Shown piece by piece: positions 27,326 to 40,854 of a DNA stretch of 64,000 bases. Both the position numbers and the translations under genes were made by a program. The stretch spans positions 19,594,001 to 19,658,000 of the forward strand of contig NC_079883.1 in assembly GCF_029227915.1 (NCBI RefSeq). The letters are read 5' to 3'. The notes below the pieces were generated by a model. It ran no database searches. It saw only the letters and a list, made by a program, of their open reading frames with translations, and was not told the origin of the DNA. The stretch comes from Hydractinia symbiolongicarpus. Lineage: Eukaryota; Cnidaria; Hydrozoa; Anthoathecata; Hydractiniidae. Position 1 is the stretch's first letter, and each line of letters begins with the position of its first letter.

Positions 27326-29049
27326 GTGTTCGCAACATTTCGCATTCTTTTCTCCCGTTTACAATTTCTTCTCTTCGGTATTTTTAAAAATAATCGTAAG
27401 AAATCAAGTCATAAATAAAATAAGGGAATAATTTTGGTTTGCAAGTTAATTTCAAATAGGTCTCCCGAACAAGATATTTGATTAATTTTTGTGCAGCTCC
27501 GTATTTTGATTTAAATTGGTCAGGGAATTTTGTTGATTGGTCAGGAACAAACCAGAGAATGGTTTCAAATACAAGAAAGAATCAAAAGCTGAACAAGCGG
27601 CAAAAGTGACGAAAACTATATGACATCATGAAGAAAATATGTGCCTGGAACATGCGCATGCCTCTCAAGAAAATGAGATGTGGGGGTGGAGATATATTAA
27701 ACCAAATTCTTCAAGGCTATTTTCTTTCGACTTGTGCGTAGTTTTTTTCCTTCTTTTTTCTTCTTCACATTGACTTATTTATTTTAAAAAAATATTTTTT
27801 AAAAAATTACTATATTAAAAATTATTTAACTAAAAAGTATTATTATTTTTTTATTTAAAAAAAACATTTTTTTTCTTCACTTTTTGTTTTTTTAATTTTG
27901 CGTTTCATACTTATTTGAAGTTAGTGCGCCAATCTCGATTCTAGGACCTGTGCTGTAGTGTTTTTTTGTACGAGGATGCAACGCTACGGGCCATGTCATC
28001 ACAACAGGTTGTTCTACTTCCCAATCACCTCTCGCAATTTTTAACATTTTCCAAACCTCTGATTTCTTCGGTACTCTAGAGCATAAACCCACCTGCGTAC
28101 AAAGCCTATTGTTTTCTTCACATATATTTAAAACCCGTGGATAGGACCACCTGTGTGTAACTCCCCTTATTTTTTGGGAAACAATGGACATTAGTTAAAA
28201 AATTCTTTATGCTTTTTTTCGGTAACTGCAGACTCACAATACCACGTTTTCTTCGGTAAATTGTTTTTTAACTTAGGTGTGGCGACATATTTAGTTGTTT
28301 AAAAAAAAGAAGGTTAAGAAGTTTTCAGAAAGATTCTGCAACCGTTATTAGTTAATCATACTGACATGTAACGTGAAATTAATTTGACATTATTATCGGG
28401 GAGCTGTACATATCCTTAAAAACAAATCAAAATCACAAGACAAGAATTTACAATCTAAATCTATATTATCGACTTTTTAATGCGATTCCATACTTACTCC
28501 TAAAATGTAGAGTGCATTTTGCGGCCTCTGCAATAAATCCCTTCCAGTTAAAAACTTTCGGCTACAATTCTGCTCTACCTAATAAGAAACTGAAAACAAT
28601 CGCTTTTAATTTAGGTTCACGCATGCTTCTTAACGAACAGAGAGTTTTAACTAACTTTTTAAAACATAGTCCAAAAAAGAATTCTAAAATAAAGAAGGCA
28701 ATTCAAGATTTAAAAACACAAATAATTTCTGAAACTTTCTACAGGTATATAAATTGAAAAAGAAAATACGATATTCACACAGTCAAATAATGAATGGTAA
28801 TTTGAATGACTGATTTCAACTAAGATACTACAGCCAAATCTTCTTTTGTTTTGCGAGGCTGGAAGTTCGTAAAACTTCAATAAAATTATGAAGTAAAAAT
28901 ATCATTTATAAAACGGACTTTGTTTCTAAAAATTTGTCCACGAACAATGAACGCATTTTTTTTTCATTTCTTAAACAAAAAACCGAGCTAACTGCTGAAT
29001 GTCATGTAAAATAAAACAAATTCCTTATAAAAAAAGTTCTCAATACCCG
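27326..29049. other. AT-rich DNA between Polinton B and the fucosyltransferase gene
   Basis: Mostly noncoding. Two ORFs stand out slightly: 27,892-28,191 (minus, 99 aa, Trp- and Cys-containing, no recognised motif) and 28,512-28,757 (plus, 81 aa, Lys-rich, no ATG near its start, ending beside an AG|GTATAT that could be a splice donor). Neither has a domain I know. Poly-A/T rich tracts occupy 27,780-27,900. Confidence 0.4.
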
Positions 29050-31306
29050 CTAACTTTCTCTTTTGTATCCATATCTAACGTGATTCACGAATGATTTCCC
29101 TTCTTGCTTTCCTTTCCAAGTGGCGTAGTTAAAACCGTTATGCCTTCCTACACAAATATCATTTTCCTTCCACCACTTGTTCGCATTATCATACCACATT
29201 GGGAAGTGTGGAGCCAAATGTGTCATAGCGCATAGGCGACACATAAATTTTGTATTGATGAATTCACCAGTTCCCTTCCATAGAAAGTAAGAATTATAAA
29301 GATCGTCATGCTTGTCAAGAAATTTTAAATATTCAGCTAATTCTGCTGGCGATTTAAAGTAGTCGACATGAATGTAACTTTTTGGAGGAGCCAATTTCTT
29401 GTAATCGTTTGGATGTGCTCCCATCACAATCGGAACTATATTGTTTCTAAAACAAAAATAATTTGTTAGAAGTAAATTGTTAGATGTATTAAAATATATC
29501 ATGTAAGCCTTGAAATGTTCAAATGAGCAAAGTACGTAACAGAAGTCAAGTTGTACGATTGGTACTTTACGAGACGCATGTTACATTAAGGGAATTAATT
29601 TTTACGAATTTCGGAAGTTATTGTTAATGTCGTGAAAATTGATTCCTGCGAAAATTATTGAGCAACTCACTAATCGCGAATTACAATTTTTTTCTAAAAT
29701 GATTGATCTAATCTTTTCCGTTGTCGATATACATAGATATGTAAAATATGTTAGAAAAAAAAAATTGAATTCCTTTTTTCGCAAAATTCACGAATTTAAT
29801 TCTCGCAAACTATTAGGACAGTTAACGTTATCAAAATTACTTGTCCCGAAAATTAATTCCTTCAAGATTAATAAGACTACTGTTATTTGCGTTAACTGCC
29901 ATATATTTCGGACGTTTTTAATTTTAATTTATCGAAACATTCAATTTAAGAAGTTTCACGTTTGATTAATATCTTATTTTCTGAATTTCTCAAAATCTGC
30001 AATTTCATCGATCTCATCACCACCACAACCAGCACTCATCACAAAACGAAAAACGTAAAACGTAATTGCTGTTTTTCTGATGTTTTCTTAATTTTTGCTT
30101 CATTTACCCTACCCTTAGCTTCCGAGAGTTGATGGCTAGTCAAAGTAATCATCATTTATAAAAAGAATCTTACAAATATGCATTCCAATGCAACTTCTCT
30201 GTCACATAATCCTTACAATTTGAGTTTTCAAACGCCAAGTAAAATTTATAGTCTCTTTTCAGCATTTGAAAGCAACCCTTGTCGGTCCTGACACATGACA
30301 GTGAGCCACAACCACCGTACACATCCACTGTGATGTATTTCTTCAGCTCGTCCACGTAATTTTTTCTTTGGTTATGCCCTCCGCAATTAGAAACAAACCA
30401 AGCCACGAGTTTATTTTTACCTTGTGCGTAGTTTTTCAACGGTTTATCTGGTAGATTTGTAACATTTAGATACGGTACGAATTTTTCGTAAGGTGTATTC
30501 AAAACGCTATCGCGTCTGTAACTCGCTGTCCAATTGAGAGTCGATGTTGTCGACAGTGTTGGATAATTTTGCGCTGATTCGATTTGAAATGATACCCAGG
30601 TTTGATTCTTATTCTTATTGTTCCGTTTCAAGGCGGCACTGCCAGCAAAAAAGACTGTATCGGCATGGCTAAGAAGTCTTTTATCCCTAGTAACAGTGCA
30701 TTCTTTAATGTTGCAATTGTCTTTCAACAGCTTTTCCCTGTTATTTGTTTGATCGCCAGACCAAATGAGAATGTTTTTTGGCTTTGTAATTTTTAGTTTC
30801 AATCGAAGTTGATCCGTTACACGGTCATTTTCTTCATTTGGACTTGGAAAAAGCGTGCTTAATAATTTCCAGTCTTTGTCAATGTCCAATACATTTCTAA
30901 ACTTTTCTTCAGAGATTCTCTCTTTGCTATAGAAATCGATTAATTCGTCTTTGGAGAAAATATTATGCGCAGACTGATGTAAATTATGCATCCGTTCTAA
31001 ATATTTGTCTATTTTTGATTTCTTCGTGGTAATGACAACTTTGTCCTTTCTACTGTTTCTTTTATAAACAGCAGGGCTTTTTATAGTTGGTTGTTCGATT
31101 TTTTTAATAAATAACTCTCCAAAATGCTTTCCTGCCACCATATCTGTGGAGATGCTAATTTTTATACGAGATTTAGCTGGATGATTATCATGAATGTGCA
31201 ACGTATCTCTGCGAAACATTTCACCTCCACTTGTAAAGTATATTGCAGAACAGAGCAAAGAGGATAATACTAAAACAAATGCAATACGTTTTGGATGAAT
31301 TCTCAT
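29050..31306 (-). CDS. Alpha-1,3-fucosyltransferase (GT10), two exons
   Basis: Exon 1 is 30,174-31,306 and exon 2 is 29,050-29,446. The intron (29,447-30,173) has GTAAG donor and TTTTGTTTTAG acceptor, and joining keeps frame for 509 residues. It is a type II Golgi protein: short basic N-terminus, signal anchor 'IAFVLVLSSLLCSAIYF' (about residues 8-24), a stem, then the catalytic domain. The GDP-fucose-binding family signature 'FYLAFENSNCKDYVTEKL' is at the end of exon 1, and 'IVPIVMGAHPNDYKKLAPP' starts exon 2. The end is Cys-rich ('MCRLCAMTH', 'DICVGRH'), as in metazoan enzymes. It transfers fucose from GDP-fucose onto N-acetylglucosamine of glycans. No inactivating lesion is visible. The exact acceptor linkage is not decidable. 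Confidence 0.92.
29447..30173 (-). other. Intron of the fucosyltransferase gene
   Basis: 727-bp AT-rich intron splitting a codon in the conserved 'HWNAY' to 'NNIVPIVMG' region. A 108-codon ORF on the opposite strand inside it (29,639-29,965) has no recognisable content. Confidence 0.85.
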
Positions 31307-34300
31307 TCTTCTAATGCTGCTTAAGTTTCTTAATATCTAAAGAAATTTAAAATCACATGTAAACAAACGTTGTTGCGAAAAATATGTACAAATAAAAAAG
31401 CGAAAACATTTTGAATTTTTGTCTGATGCAGTGTAAAAAACCTTTTGAAACTTTTTCTTCTTTATATTCACCTGCAACAAAAAAAGTTACCACATACTTC
31501 TGCTCGACACGTTTGTCAATAAACATACGGTTACTAATTTTATTTTTATCAACTTAAACATAAGAAGCTCCTCTTTTAAAGCATCTATTGTTAACAACAA
31601 TTAAAATGCCTATTGAGTAACGAATCGATAATTACCATGGCTTTAATGACAATTTTACGAGCCACGTTTCAAAAGGGAAGCTAATCTACATTGCAGACAT
31701 AGTTATTAAGTTATAATGTGTTTACCCCTCGCGTTTCTAGAAATCTACTTTTTCGTTTGGAATTAAAAACTTTTTAAAATTTAAGAAACTTGCCATGTTT
31801 GGAGTCACTTTAAAAGATCGTTATAGTGTTTGAATTTAGTCGTTATCATTATATATCGTTATAATTTAGTATCGTCCAAAGCGACGATAGCTACTAGCTT
31901 TTATTTGCTGGTCATGGATGTGCAAAATTTCCGCAAGTTGAAAACAATCACTAGTCTATGAACTATTGAATTTTCACCTCATAATTTTGAAACACAATTG
32001 ATTTTCATGACAAACTGCAAAATAGTGCCTTTGACAAGCAGGGTAACTACTCAGTACAAATTTAAACCTAGGACGATTTCTGTAATCCTAGGTTAGATTA
32101 AATTTGAGCTTCCAGCAGGCGATGAAATTAGCCTTACTTGCCGTAATTCTCCAATAAACGCCTCTCTCTCTATTAAAAGCCGCCCCCTCTTCCCACCCAC
32201 CTAGTGTGACAAAATGGGGACGTTTATTAGAAAACCCCTTTGAGCCAACTGATCTGGACGTTGAAGATACCAATATTAAAGAGAATTTAATTGAATTTGA
32301 TGAAGAAGAAGTTGACCTTGTAAATATTGAGGATGTATAAAAAATATCTCACATATCGAAAAAACATTTTTTGTGAATAAACTCCCCTCTCTTATTAACG
32401 AACCCCTAAAAATCCTAAAAATCTTATGAATGCGCCCAGGGCGTTTATTGGAGAAAATACATATTTCAAATAGTTCATAGAGTAAAAATTTTTTTTTTTT
32501 TTTTTTTTTAGTTGCGAAAATGTAAAAATTAACACGTGGAGTGTAAGCTAATTGCGGCCTGACGAAACACAAATTTGACCATAGAAGGCAGAAGAATATA
32601 TTTTCTTAGGATAAGGTGGTAGTATATCTATAAACAATAAAATAGAAAGTTTTTTACGTACGACTAGGCCAATTTTCGGAACGGATTGGTGACTGAAGTT
32701 TTGAGGTGACTAAAACAAAAAAGTTAAAAAAAGTTAAAAATGTATTTTTACCTTTAATTTCTGGTCTGTGAAATACACAAAATTAGTTTTTTTTTAGAAA
32801 GAGATATACTCTGCAAATAAAATTAATTTGTTAAGACTGGTTAAAAAAAGTTGAACACACCGTTTTGTTTTAAACCTACTTAGAGCAGGTTGATTAGTCT
32901 GAAAGCACAGCCCGAATTATGCTGCATAGGTGAAAGTGCCAAATACTTGAGATCATCCAAAATTATAAGGTGGTATTAAATTTTAGTATTTGAAAGCTTA
33001 ACCCTTTACTTTAGTATCTTATAAAAGGAAGATATTAGAATATTTAGAAACAAAAATTTTTTTTTGCTAAGAACAAATTAATAAACAAGTAAAGTTACAA
33101 TAACAACTTAGGTTAAATATTGAATTAAAAAATGTCGAAAAATCTCTTGAACACTAGATGATTCTGAGAGAATAAAAAAGAAACTCCTCTCACATAGAAT
33201 AAATCAATTATTACAAATAATAACATCACAAAGTTTCAAAGAAAAATCCTTATTACACGAGAACAATTATTTTTGTCGGAAATAATTTTCGTCATTTGCA
33301 TGACAAATATCTTCTCACATTCCCGGCAGATTCTTTCTTAATAAGGTGTACATGTTTTTGTAAACATATTCGAGCTGGATGGTGTTGTAAGTGTAACAGA
33401 CGCGTGTTTTCTACTTGTCTTTTAAAGTTACCTTGGTAACTTGAAAGATACTATTTCTTTTTATTTACTTTTTATCATACCTTCTTCTTTTAAACCTTTT
33501 TGTTGTTTTAAATGAGAAGATAGTTTTATTTTTTATAGGAATTGTTTATTTGGGGGAAAGATCCCCCAGGATCCAAGAAAATCTCCATTTGTGAACAAAT
33601 CACTACATGTGTACATAAAAATATTTCTTCTCCTAAAGAGGTTTCAAAGGGAATTTAGAGAGGGGTAAATTTTACAAAGTGCTTAGCAATCTTGATTGTA
33701 GTGCCAACGGTTTCTTGTGTAAGTTCAAAGAAGTGATTTTGTTTTCAACCTCGTCCCAAGGATATCTTGTATATTTTCTGATATCTCAGACGGCGAATAT
33801 GACCCTGATATAGGCCTGTTCACGTGACCATTTTACAACCCAGAATCTGAGTTGTAATAATTATTAAGATTTCTCTTGATAACCCAGGTTTTTCTTCAAG
33901 TTAGGCAGTGCTAAGTAAGCAAATACCACGTGACGTCAAGATTAAACTATGATTTCTGACAAGTAAAAATGTGATGGCGAAACCTAAAGAAGTTAAATGA
34001 ACAGTATGCTATTGCTTCAGCTAAACAGAGTTGACCAAGATGATATTGATTCATTGGTTTAGTTATGTTACGGCGATAAAAGAAAATATGTGTTACAGAA
34101 TAGAAACTTTTGGGGTACCTGAGAACAAGGACTGTGTTAATACTAGCCGAGTCTTAGTGTCGCAGGCCAGAATGAAGTCTTACGGAATTCCTTTCACTAT
34201 GAAATAATTTATGTCGCACTCAAGTGAAGGGGTCATCATGTATATAAAAAACAGACAAAAAATTTAGTGATCGTATTATCATGACTGACCTTCCTGGGGC

Positions 34301-36133
34301 CATTTTTTGAATATCAAAATTGCAATAACTTGATTACAAACAGGATAGTTGACTTAAAAGTTGTTATGGGGTGTTTTTAGACCAATGCACATGAATTAGC
34401 TTTTGTGTTAGTTTCAAGATTTAGGTATTAAAAAAGAGGGCAATAACAATTTTTGAAAATAATAATTGACTTCGACGAAATTACAAAGAAATAGGTATAC
34501 ATAATTTATTTAACAAAATAATTTGTTCAAAGCCAGTGCACAATGCTAATAAAATTTCAGATCAACTTAGGCCAAATGGTAATTAAGCTCAACCCGGCAC
34601 ATTGTCATATTCCTCGACATAGTGTGAATATGGTTAATGCCTGATATTATACCACCTCATTGTGACTATTACTTTTCAGATATCACATGTCGTCCGTGAA
34701 TACTACGATCAAAGAAGGCTATTGGCCAAATATTGGTTAAGATCACAGTCCGTGGAAAAAAATATGGCCTTAAAGTCTATTGTTATGGTTTCTTGTTTAC
34801 ACCAATCAAGGTCATGTGATCAATGTAAATGCATCGTAATCACAATGAAAACATGGCAACTGGCGACATTAGCACTAATGAAGCTACATTAAAATCATTT
34901 GTGTGAGAAAAAACATGTCAGGAATATATTAAGATGTACCCGACAAATTTCGATATCTCATAACCCGGGTTAAATAGAATTAATACATACCCTGCGTAGA
35001 ACACAATTTATCAAGAATCTTGCTTTGAAAGGATATCAAAATAAAAGCCTCCTAAAATATGCTAAAAGTAATCTTGGGAAGATAATATTTCAACTTCATT
35101 GTAGCTAAAACTTTGATAACTAATTATATTCACCACTCAATATTTGTCTTCACAAGAATCTTTGATTTGAATGAAATACAGACTGGACATATACACTGTC
35201 GTTGATAGAGCCCATACTTCAGTTTTTAAGCGTCTTTTTAAATGAAATTTGTGCGGCGTATCCTAATGAACAGGTAACGAACAACTACAAGTTGCAGTAA
35301 TTTAAAGTTTTCTTCAAAAACTGCAGGACAAAATGCGATATGCCTAATCTCAAGTGCCCCAAAATTTCTTATGAAATGAAGATAAAATTTTACGAACAAA
35401 CAAACAAATAAACAAACAAAAAACAAAAACAAACAAAAACAAACAAACTAATAAGATTAAGGTAAATTTATTTGACGTTTATTTGAACATGCAAATAAAG
35501 CTCAAAATAAATAAATATACTAAGATTTCTGTTGAAGACTTTAACCAACACATATGTACATCTCGATGAAAACATTCGATTAAAAAAATCGATTTATAGT
35601 CATTCGAATCTTTATGCGGGATACTTTTTTAAAAACACAAAAACATTGACAACATGTCGGCAAACATACCAACATATTCATTCATTATCTTTTTTCAACA
35701 TGGCGAAAAAGAAAGCTGCCGCATTTATACGTTGCTGGCCTTGGCTTTAGAGTTCCTACAAGAAAATGGGTTCAGTGGAGGGATAAAAAAGGACTTTATG
35801 CCATCCTCGTCCAGGAGCTATGATGGAAGATACTAGAACATACGAAGACAGTTCATTAAGTCCTACATCACGCCGCAAAACTCCGGCGTTCTTGGTCAGC
35901 ATGTAGTAATCTCTGCAGGTAAGATAGTTTTGACAATTGAATTTCTTGCAACAGGTGAAACTTTCCACTTTTTAAGTTTTCAATTCCGTGCATCAGAAGG
36001 TGCTATATCATATATTGTTGTCACATTTTAAAAGCTAGTTACATTGGTAAAAAATACATAAAACCGCCATCATCTTCCCAATAATGGTTGAAACTACCTG
36101 AAGCATTCCTATCGTGATAAAATTAAAAAATCG
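31307..36133. other. Noncoding AT-rich region
   Basis: No supported gene on either strand. It contains a poly-T tract at 32,490-32,510. The ORFs seen are short and of biased composition. The fucosyltransferase promoter should lie just right of 31,306, but I see no firm core motif. Confidence 0.4.
35394..35452. repeat. (CAAA)n-type microsatellite
   Basis: An imperfect run of AACA and CAAA units. Confidence 0.85.
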
Positions 36134-36177
36134 GCTAACGATGAGCTAACGATGAGCTAACGATGAGCTAACGATGA
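36134..36177. repeat. 11-bp minisatellite, four copies
   Basis: Four exact tandem copies of GCTAACGATGA. Confidence 0.95.
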
Positions 36178-37106
36178 GTTCAGCTGTGAGCTAAGCAGGT
36201 ACTTTTACGTTCACACATGCGCACTATGGTTAGCTCATCGCCTATAGTAAGAACCAAGCTTTGTTTGGGAGCAATTGATGGTAAACACATCTAAAATTAC
36301 CCATTATTCTGGTGCGATCTGAGCAAGTGAATCCAATTTGGGTTTCTTTTACGGCGATTCAATCACAGGTACCAAGGAAAGCACCCAAAAAGTTGTTCGG
36401 GAAACTTTAACTAACTATTTTATAAATGAAGAAAGAAATACCAATAATTTTGACCAACAATTTTTAAAAAAATAATAAATGTTGGCCAACATTATTGGCG
36501 TATTTTTTTCTTTGCCAATATGTTGCCAGCTACCGCAAATCGAGACAGCATGTTGACCAACAAATGTTGCCGGTTGGTCCAAATGTTGTTATTTTTGTAA
36601 TTAAACTCTTTTGAAATTCCAACAAAACTATTCGAAAAGGGAGTTTAAAATCTAACAAAAAACCGCGGTCGTTTAAAATCACACTTAACGAAAAAACATT
36701 TCAGTCTACACATGTCTGCAAAGAAAATGTCGATATGATACCAATCTAGACATTAATAAAAAAATAATAAGCTTCACTTGCATGTTTGTAAATTTTGTAA
36801 ACTAAAATTAGAACATGGTGTGTCAAAAGAGGAAGAAAAACTAGCCAAGAATAAACTCAGCGTTTGACGTGTAAGATTAAGATTTTTAAAAATGCCCTGT
36901 GTAGGAGGTCGTCAAATTTTCTGCATGATTTAAAATTTTATCAAACATTCTGATAACTCCGGACAAAAGCTTCTTTTCAAAAATGTTTTTTGTATGCAAG
37001 CTTTCCACTGCGCGTAAGAGTTTATTTCAAAAAAATATGCAGAAAGAAAGCAAAACCGAATATGAGCTTTGCTTTTGTGAGAGCGCGTGTGAAGTTAGAA
37101 CTTTAT
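36178..37106. other. Noncoding, palindrome-containing region
   Basis: No gene seen. A 14-nt palindrome ATGTTGGCCAACAT lies at about 36,479-36,492 within a segment with several CCAACA/TGTTGG repeats, possibly an old MITE. Confidence 0.35.
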
Positions 37107-37536
37107 GGGGGGTTCACACTAGAATAAAGCATGCTTAGTATAAAAATAAAGCATGCTTTGACTAAAGCAAGTTGCCGGTAACATCAAAGGGAGAGTTGTA
37201 AACAAAATTTAAAACAAAACGTTCATGTTGTTGTTTTTCTCATATACGAATGAACTTTCACTTTCATAACACCCGCTCAAAACCCTCACTTTTAATACTC
37301 AAATACTTGTGCATAATTTTTATTCTATTGTTTCATGCACTTATAGCAACTAAAGCAAAAATAAAGAGTGCCTCGAAGCACTCTTTATTTTTGCTTTATT
37401 TAAAGCATGTTTAAAGCAAGTAAACATAATTTGAAAGACATTTTAATAAAGCAAAAATGCGTTCACATTATTAAGCACGCTTTAAATCGTGCTTTAAATT
37501 TATAGCATGCTTTTAAAATTCTAGTGTGAACCCCCC
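37107..37536. mobile_element. MITE with GGGGGGTTCACAC inverted ends
   Basis: Terminal inverted repeats GGGGGGTTCACACTAGAAT at both ends (19 nt identical), then GCATGC-containing subterminal repeats. The 430 bp between the ends has no ORF. The flanks show a possible TAT duplication. The centre is a perfect hairpin with 20-nt arms (37,352-37,371 and 37,378-37,397). DNA-transposon superfamily not assigned. Confidence 0.85.
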
Positions 37537-37547
37537 TATATGTTAAT

Positions 37548-37887
37548 GGGCTGTTCACATGGAGGCGGGCTGGCTCGGTTAGGGAGGCTGGCTCGGCTAC
37601 CCGGGGTGATTTCCATCTCGTGTTCATATGAAGTTTTTTACATCTCGGCCATCTTTCGCAAAAGATTCATATACAATGAAGACAAAAGAATGTATTTCGA
37701 ACTTTAAATAATTGATGAGAATTTTTTTAAATCTATTGTTAATTTCATCTCGCCTAGGCGGGCTGGCTCGGTTATCATATGAACACATTTTTATTATTTC
37801 ATGTGTTTCTTAATAGCAGCAAGATCCCGCTCAGCCAGGCCAGCCCGATCAACCGAGCTAGCCCGCCTCCATATGAACAGCCCCTAA
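37548..37887. mobile_element. MITE with GGCTGTTCAYATGGAGGCGGGC ends
   Basis: Inverted ends of GGGCTGTTCA-ATGGAGGCGG with GGCTGGCTCGGTT-type subterminal blocks. About 340 bp, noncoding. It lies 11 bp after the previous MITE. The end sequence resembles the larger MITE at 55,951. Confidence 0.8.
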
Positions 37888-38318
37888 TACAACATTGTCC
37901 AGGTAAAACACAATAAATTATACGACACAAAAATTCTTAGCTATGATTCTTTATATATTGGTTTGTTTTTTTGTTTGCTTTTTCGTTTGTTTCGCTGAAA
38001 ATGAAAAAGAAAAATTTCCCTGCAAAAGTCTCTGGCTAGACTCTACAAACAGAAAGAAATAATTCCGTTCGATTTATAGTGAAACAATATTTTCTCTATA
38101 AAGATTAAATTTTATTGTTCAAATTTCGGCGCTCTGCGAAGAAATAATTTGGTTTCCACATTCCACATCTTAACGGCCCATCATTTTTTGCAAACCTAAT
38201 AAATCACAGACCTATGATGATGCTAATATATATATTTTTCATTTTTGTGATAATTTATTTTGTTTGTACTTGAACAAGATTTTCATCATCCGATCAGATT
38301 TTTTATTCCGTTACATCT
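37888..38318. other. Noncoding spacer
   Basis: AT-rich, no gene or clear repeat seen. Confidence 0.35.
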
Positions 38319-39740
38319 CTTATAGTAATATAGAGACTGTGTCTGTTTGTAACAGGCAAAGTGGATGTCTTCATTTCCCTTTGATGTTGGCGAAAAAATT
38401 ATGTCTAACATGTTAAATTTTTTGACGTTAGGGCTCGCGCCGAAAATAACACTACTTTAACGTCAATATCCTATATTAAATTAATGAAGCCATTACAGTG
38501 CCCCTAAAATTTTGAGGCCAAATAACTTGGAAACGAGTTGGTGACGTCAATGTTTTTTCACTGCGTGGGTAACTAGGGACCACCTGGGACCAATTTCGGT
38601 AATTTTCCAAACCTGGGTCCCCAAATCCATTTCGGACTGCACGGATTGATGACGTCATCAAAAAACCTTTAAACCCCAATATCTATGCAACCGCTTATCA
38701 AAGCACATGATTATATACATTTTCTTGATCAGCGTTTCAAGATCTATACGATGAAGGCAAGGTGTATACAAATTTCTAAAAAATTTTTGGGGGTTTTAAC
38801 GGGCCTTTGTCGACGTCGGCAAAATTTTTAAACCCTTACATTTCATTGATCCCTCATCAAAACCACACGATTATATACATTTTCTTGATCAGCAGTGTAA
38901 GCTCTACACAATGGAGGAAACATGAAAACAAGTTTCTCAATTTATTTATTGTGTATTTGCACTGTTGTCATCAGCAAATAATCTAAAACAACCTATTTTT
39001 CCATTGTCGTTCTGCCTAAGTGGATTACTCCACGGTCCTATCGACTAGTCTCTTATAATAATACAGAGACTGTGTCTGTTTGTAACAGGCAAAGTGGATG
39101 TCTTCATTTTCCTTTGATGTTGCCGAAAAAGTTATGTCTAACATGTTAAATTTTTTGACGTTAGGGCTCGCGCCGAAAATAACACTACTTTAACGTCAAT
39201 ATCCTATATTAAATTAATGAAGCCATTACAGTGCACCTAAAATTTTGAGGCCAAATAACTTGGAAACGAGTTGGTGACGTCAATGATTTTTCATCGCGTA
39301 GGAAACTAGAGAGCACCTAGGACCAATTTGAGTAATTTTCCAAAACCTGGCTCCCCAATCCGTCTCGGAATGGACGGGTAGATGACGTCATTAAAAAACC
39401 TTTAAACCCCAATATCTCTGCAACCGTTTGTCAAAAGTACATGGTCCTATACATTTTCTCGATCATCGTTTCAAGGTCTATACGATGAAGATAACAGGAA
39501 TATAAATTTTTGAAAATTTTTTTTTTGCGTTTTAACTGGAAATTTTTAAACCCTTATATTTCCTTTGTCGTTCGTAGAAAAGATATGATCCTATATATTA
39601 TTTTGATCAGCGTTTCAACCTCTACACGTTACATGCAACGAATAAACTAAATTTCGCCAATTTTTTTTTGGATTTGCAATGCTGACGTCAGCAACCAACT
39701 TTTTCAATGTCCTATTGGCTATGTGGATTTTTGCACGGGT
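38319..39740. repeat. 733-bp direct duplication with internal units of about 150 bp
   Basis: The block starting CTTATA-TAATA-AGAGACTGTG at 38,319 recurs at 39,052, about 95% alike over the first 230 bp, then more diverged. Inside each are repeats of a motif like 'TATATACATTTTCTTGATCAGC' followed by TCTA-AC-ATG, at about 38,710, 38,870, 39,445 and 39,590. No ORF. It looks like a tandemly amplified noncoding repeat. Confidence 0.8.
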
Positions 39741-40504
39741 CTTTATCGATTAGTTTTTGAAATAATTTTAAAATAAACTAGCTCTACACATATTCGATCC
39801 GGAGTTTTTGAACAATTTAACCGGGGAGGCTTGTCCAAATTGAATTATACTTGGCACAGTTATGTACTAAAAGAAACAAAATGGCAGCAATAAATTTTCT
39901 AACAGCCAGATAAATGTTATTTAACATACTTTCGGGTTTTTACATAATTCGCATAAAAAAAGGCAAAAAATTTACCACAAATCCGATTATTTTCGGGTAA
40001 AATACGAAAAGATCAGATAATTGGACTAATGTCGTTACCAAATAATTCCCCTTAACAAAAAGTTGTGTTGTAAGTTTTAAGTTCTAAGGAGGACGAAATG
40101 TATTACATTTTTCCGATCATAAGGATTTCACTGAGAGGGTACTAAGGCTTTAAGAACTATGGGACCTAAAAATTGGCATGCAGGTGCCTAATAGATAAAT
40201 TTTGTAAACTCAGTAAGTATCATAACCATCCAACATAGCAAATAAGAGTTATTATAAAAAAGACTGGCAGGGGCGGCTAGACTAATAGGGCTAAAATCTT
40301 TATCTTTCATAAACAGTTGTTTGTTTCACCTATCAATACGCTTTTAGACGTAAATGATATTAGTGTCGCTACATATGATATTGTTGCTCCTAAGAAGACA
40401 TTACGGACATACAGTGGACTCTTAATTAACCTTGAACCCAGGGCTATTTTTCTCTTTTTGATATAAGGCTCGTTCTGTTATAAAAAGAGACAAAGGCCTG
40501 GAGG
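39741..40504. other. Noncoding spacer
   Basis: No supported gene or repeat seen. Confidence 0.35.
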
Positions 40505-40720
40505 TCGAGGTTAGACTCTCGATATAACAAACCCCCGATATAGTGAACATGTCAATATAACGAACCAAAGTACATTCCCCTTAGATTTAGCCTTAAGAAA
40601 TTCTTATAAACCCTTTCTATATAACGAAACCCTGATATAGTGAACTTTCGCTTTAACGAACCAAACATTTCGTATCCCGAACCCAAAAAACCCTGATATA
40701 ACGAACCTTAAGGCACTAAA
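40505..40720. mobile_element. Pogo/Tigger-like transposon end remnant
   Basis: Several copies of TATAACGAACC and GATATAGTGAAC occur after GTTAGACTCTCGATATAAC. This pattern is characteristic of terminal and subterminal repeats of pogo/Tigger elements. There is no transposase ORF, so it is a degraded end or MITE. Confidence 0.55.
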
Positions 40721-40854
40721 TGTAACAGACACTCGGCGAGGTTTTGTGCATCATCGGTATCAATATTATGTTTCACAAACAAAACAATGTAATATCATCC
40801 AAATCGGAAAGTTTGAATCATGAATTTGTGGACCAAATCGATCCATAAAACCAT

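Noticed and set aside
28512-28757. Host gene exon of 81 aa
   Set aside because: No start, no domain and no second exon found; kept only as a note in the spacer entry.
36100-36240. MITE around the 11-bp minisatellite
   Set aside because: GAGCTAAC and GTTAGCTC are inverted at the edges but only about 8 nt long, too weak.
38319-39740. CRISPR-like array
   Set aside because: Eukaryotic context, repeat units too long and diverged, no short regular spacers.
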